Shown here: positions 5,358 through 5,489 of the stretch, one piece after another
Layout: every line of letters begins with the position of its first letter
Numbering within the stretch: the first letter of the stretch is position 1
From: a bacterium
GTDB lineage: Bacteria > SZUA-182
DNA: 5,489 bases
Reading direction: 5' to 3'
NCBI GenBank assembly: GCA_003230635.1
Contig: QIFF01000271.1
Span: forward strand, 1-5,489
Notes under the pieces: model-generated
Database searches by the model: none
What the model saw: the letters and a program-made list of their open reading frames with translations, nothing else
Told to the model about the DNA's origin: nothing
Made by a program: the position numbers and the translations under genes

Positions 5358-5489
5358 GGGAAATTTCGCTTGAGGAAAGCAGGGTAAGCTGGGTTGAGGC
5401 CAGGGCAATCGCTTGAAAAAAAGTTTGGAGATAAGAGGAGAAATGCTATAGTTCCCCAACATTGGCAAGTTTACAAAAAATGGGGGGGA
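5358..5489. other. Region upstream of the ATPase gene, no clear gene or promoter
   Basis: These 132 bases read minus-strand in frame with the ATPase without a stop, giving a non-family leader such as 'LPMLGNYSISPLISKLFFKR' from a TTG at 5468. The leader lacks family similarity and is pyrimidine-rich on the coding strand with no ribosome binding site, so it is taken as mostly non-coding. TATAGC (5450-5445) could be a -10 box, but the only candidate -35 (TTGTAA, 5476-5471) is 20 bases away, which is too far to be convincing. A G7 run lies at 5482-5488. Confidence 0.4.

Noticed and set aside
5431..5450. Good plus-strand Shine-Dalgarno (AGAGGAG) followed by ATG
   Set aside because: The ATG is followed by one codon and then TAG, so it opens no gene; purine richness here is the complement of the pyrimidine-rich leader.
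5445..5476. Sigma-70 promoter TTGTAA/TATAGC for the transporter operon
   Set aside because: The 20-base spacing is too long and the boxes are poor matches.
1..5489. CRISPR array, tRNA or rRNA
   Set aside because: No regularly spaced direct repeats, cloverleaf-like sequence or rRNA signature was seen; the only tandem repeat is the coding 75-bp duplication.

Overview
The window looks like a piece of an anaerobic bacterial chromosome, possibly from the Bacillota (Clostridia-like). This guess rests on moderate GC content, a complex I/Mrp-type ion-pumping membrane subunit with a 'PPFNGYISKTLLH' motif, a BMP/NupOPQ-type nucleoside ABC transporter, a HicB-like antitoxin, and small palindromic repeats. 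The taxonomy is an inference from protein style and is weak.

Layout. On the + strand, 1-114 is the 3' end of a HicB-like antitoxin gene. Its stop codon overlaps the ribosome binding site of a large gene (124-2424) for a 766-residue NuoL/MrpA/D-type proton-conducting membrane protein. That protein has about 15 membrane helices, a glutamine-rich predicted helical/coiled-coil stretch of about 200 residues that carries a 25-residue tandem repeat, and a final membrane helix. On the - strand, reading from the right edge leftwards, is a translationally coupled ABC importer operon: a double-ATPase subunit (5357-3849), permease 1 (3859-2747) and permease 2 (2750-2502). The two sets of genes converge.

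Two small repeats disturb the transporter operon. A perfect 10-bp palindrome of the 'CCCTCTCCCC...GGGGAGAGGG' type (2769-2803) sits inside the 3' end of permease 1 and is translated as its tail. An 86-bp REPIN/MITE-like element (2428-2513) consists of two inverted hairpin units whose stems differ by compensated base pairs. It truncates permease 2 after about 79 residues and supplies its stop codon. The other edge of that element lies 3 bases after the stop of the NuoL-like gene, and the missing two thirds of permease 2 are not on the far side. The site is therefore a rearrangement junction (or an assembly join at a repeat), not a simple insertion.

Functional reading. The transporter is of the class that imports nucleosides or simple sugars, using a lipoprotein that is not in the window. 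As it stands it lacks a full second permease and is probably non-functional unless another copy or a misassembly explains the loss. The NuoL-like protein would move protons or sodium across the membrane as part of a complex I, Mrp or hydrogenase-type complex whose partners are not visible here. No gene-free stretch exceeds 300 bases.
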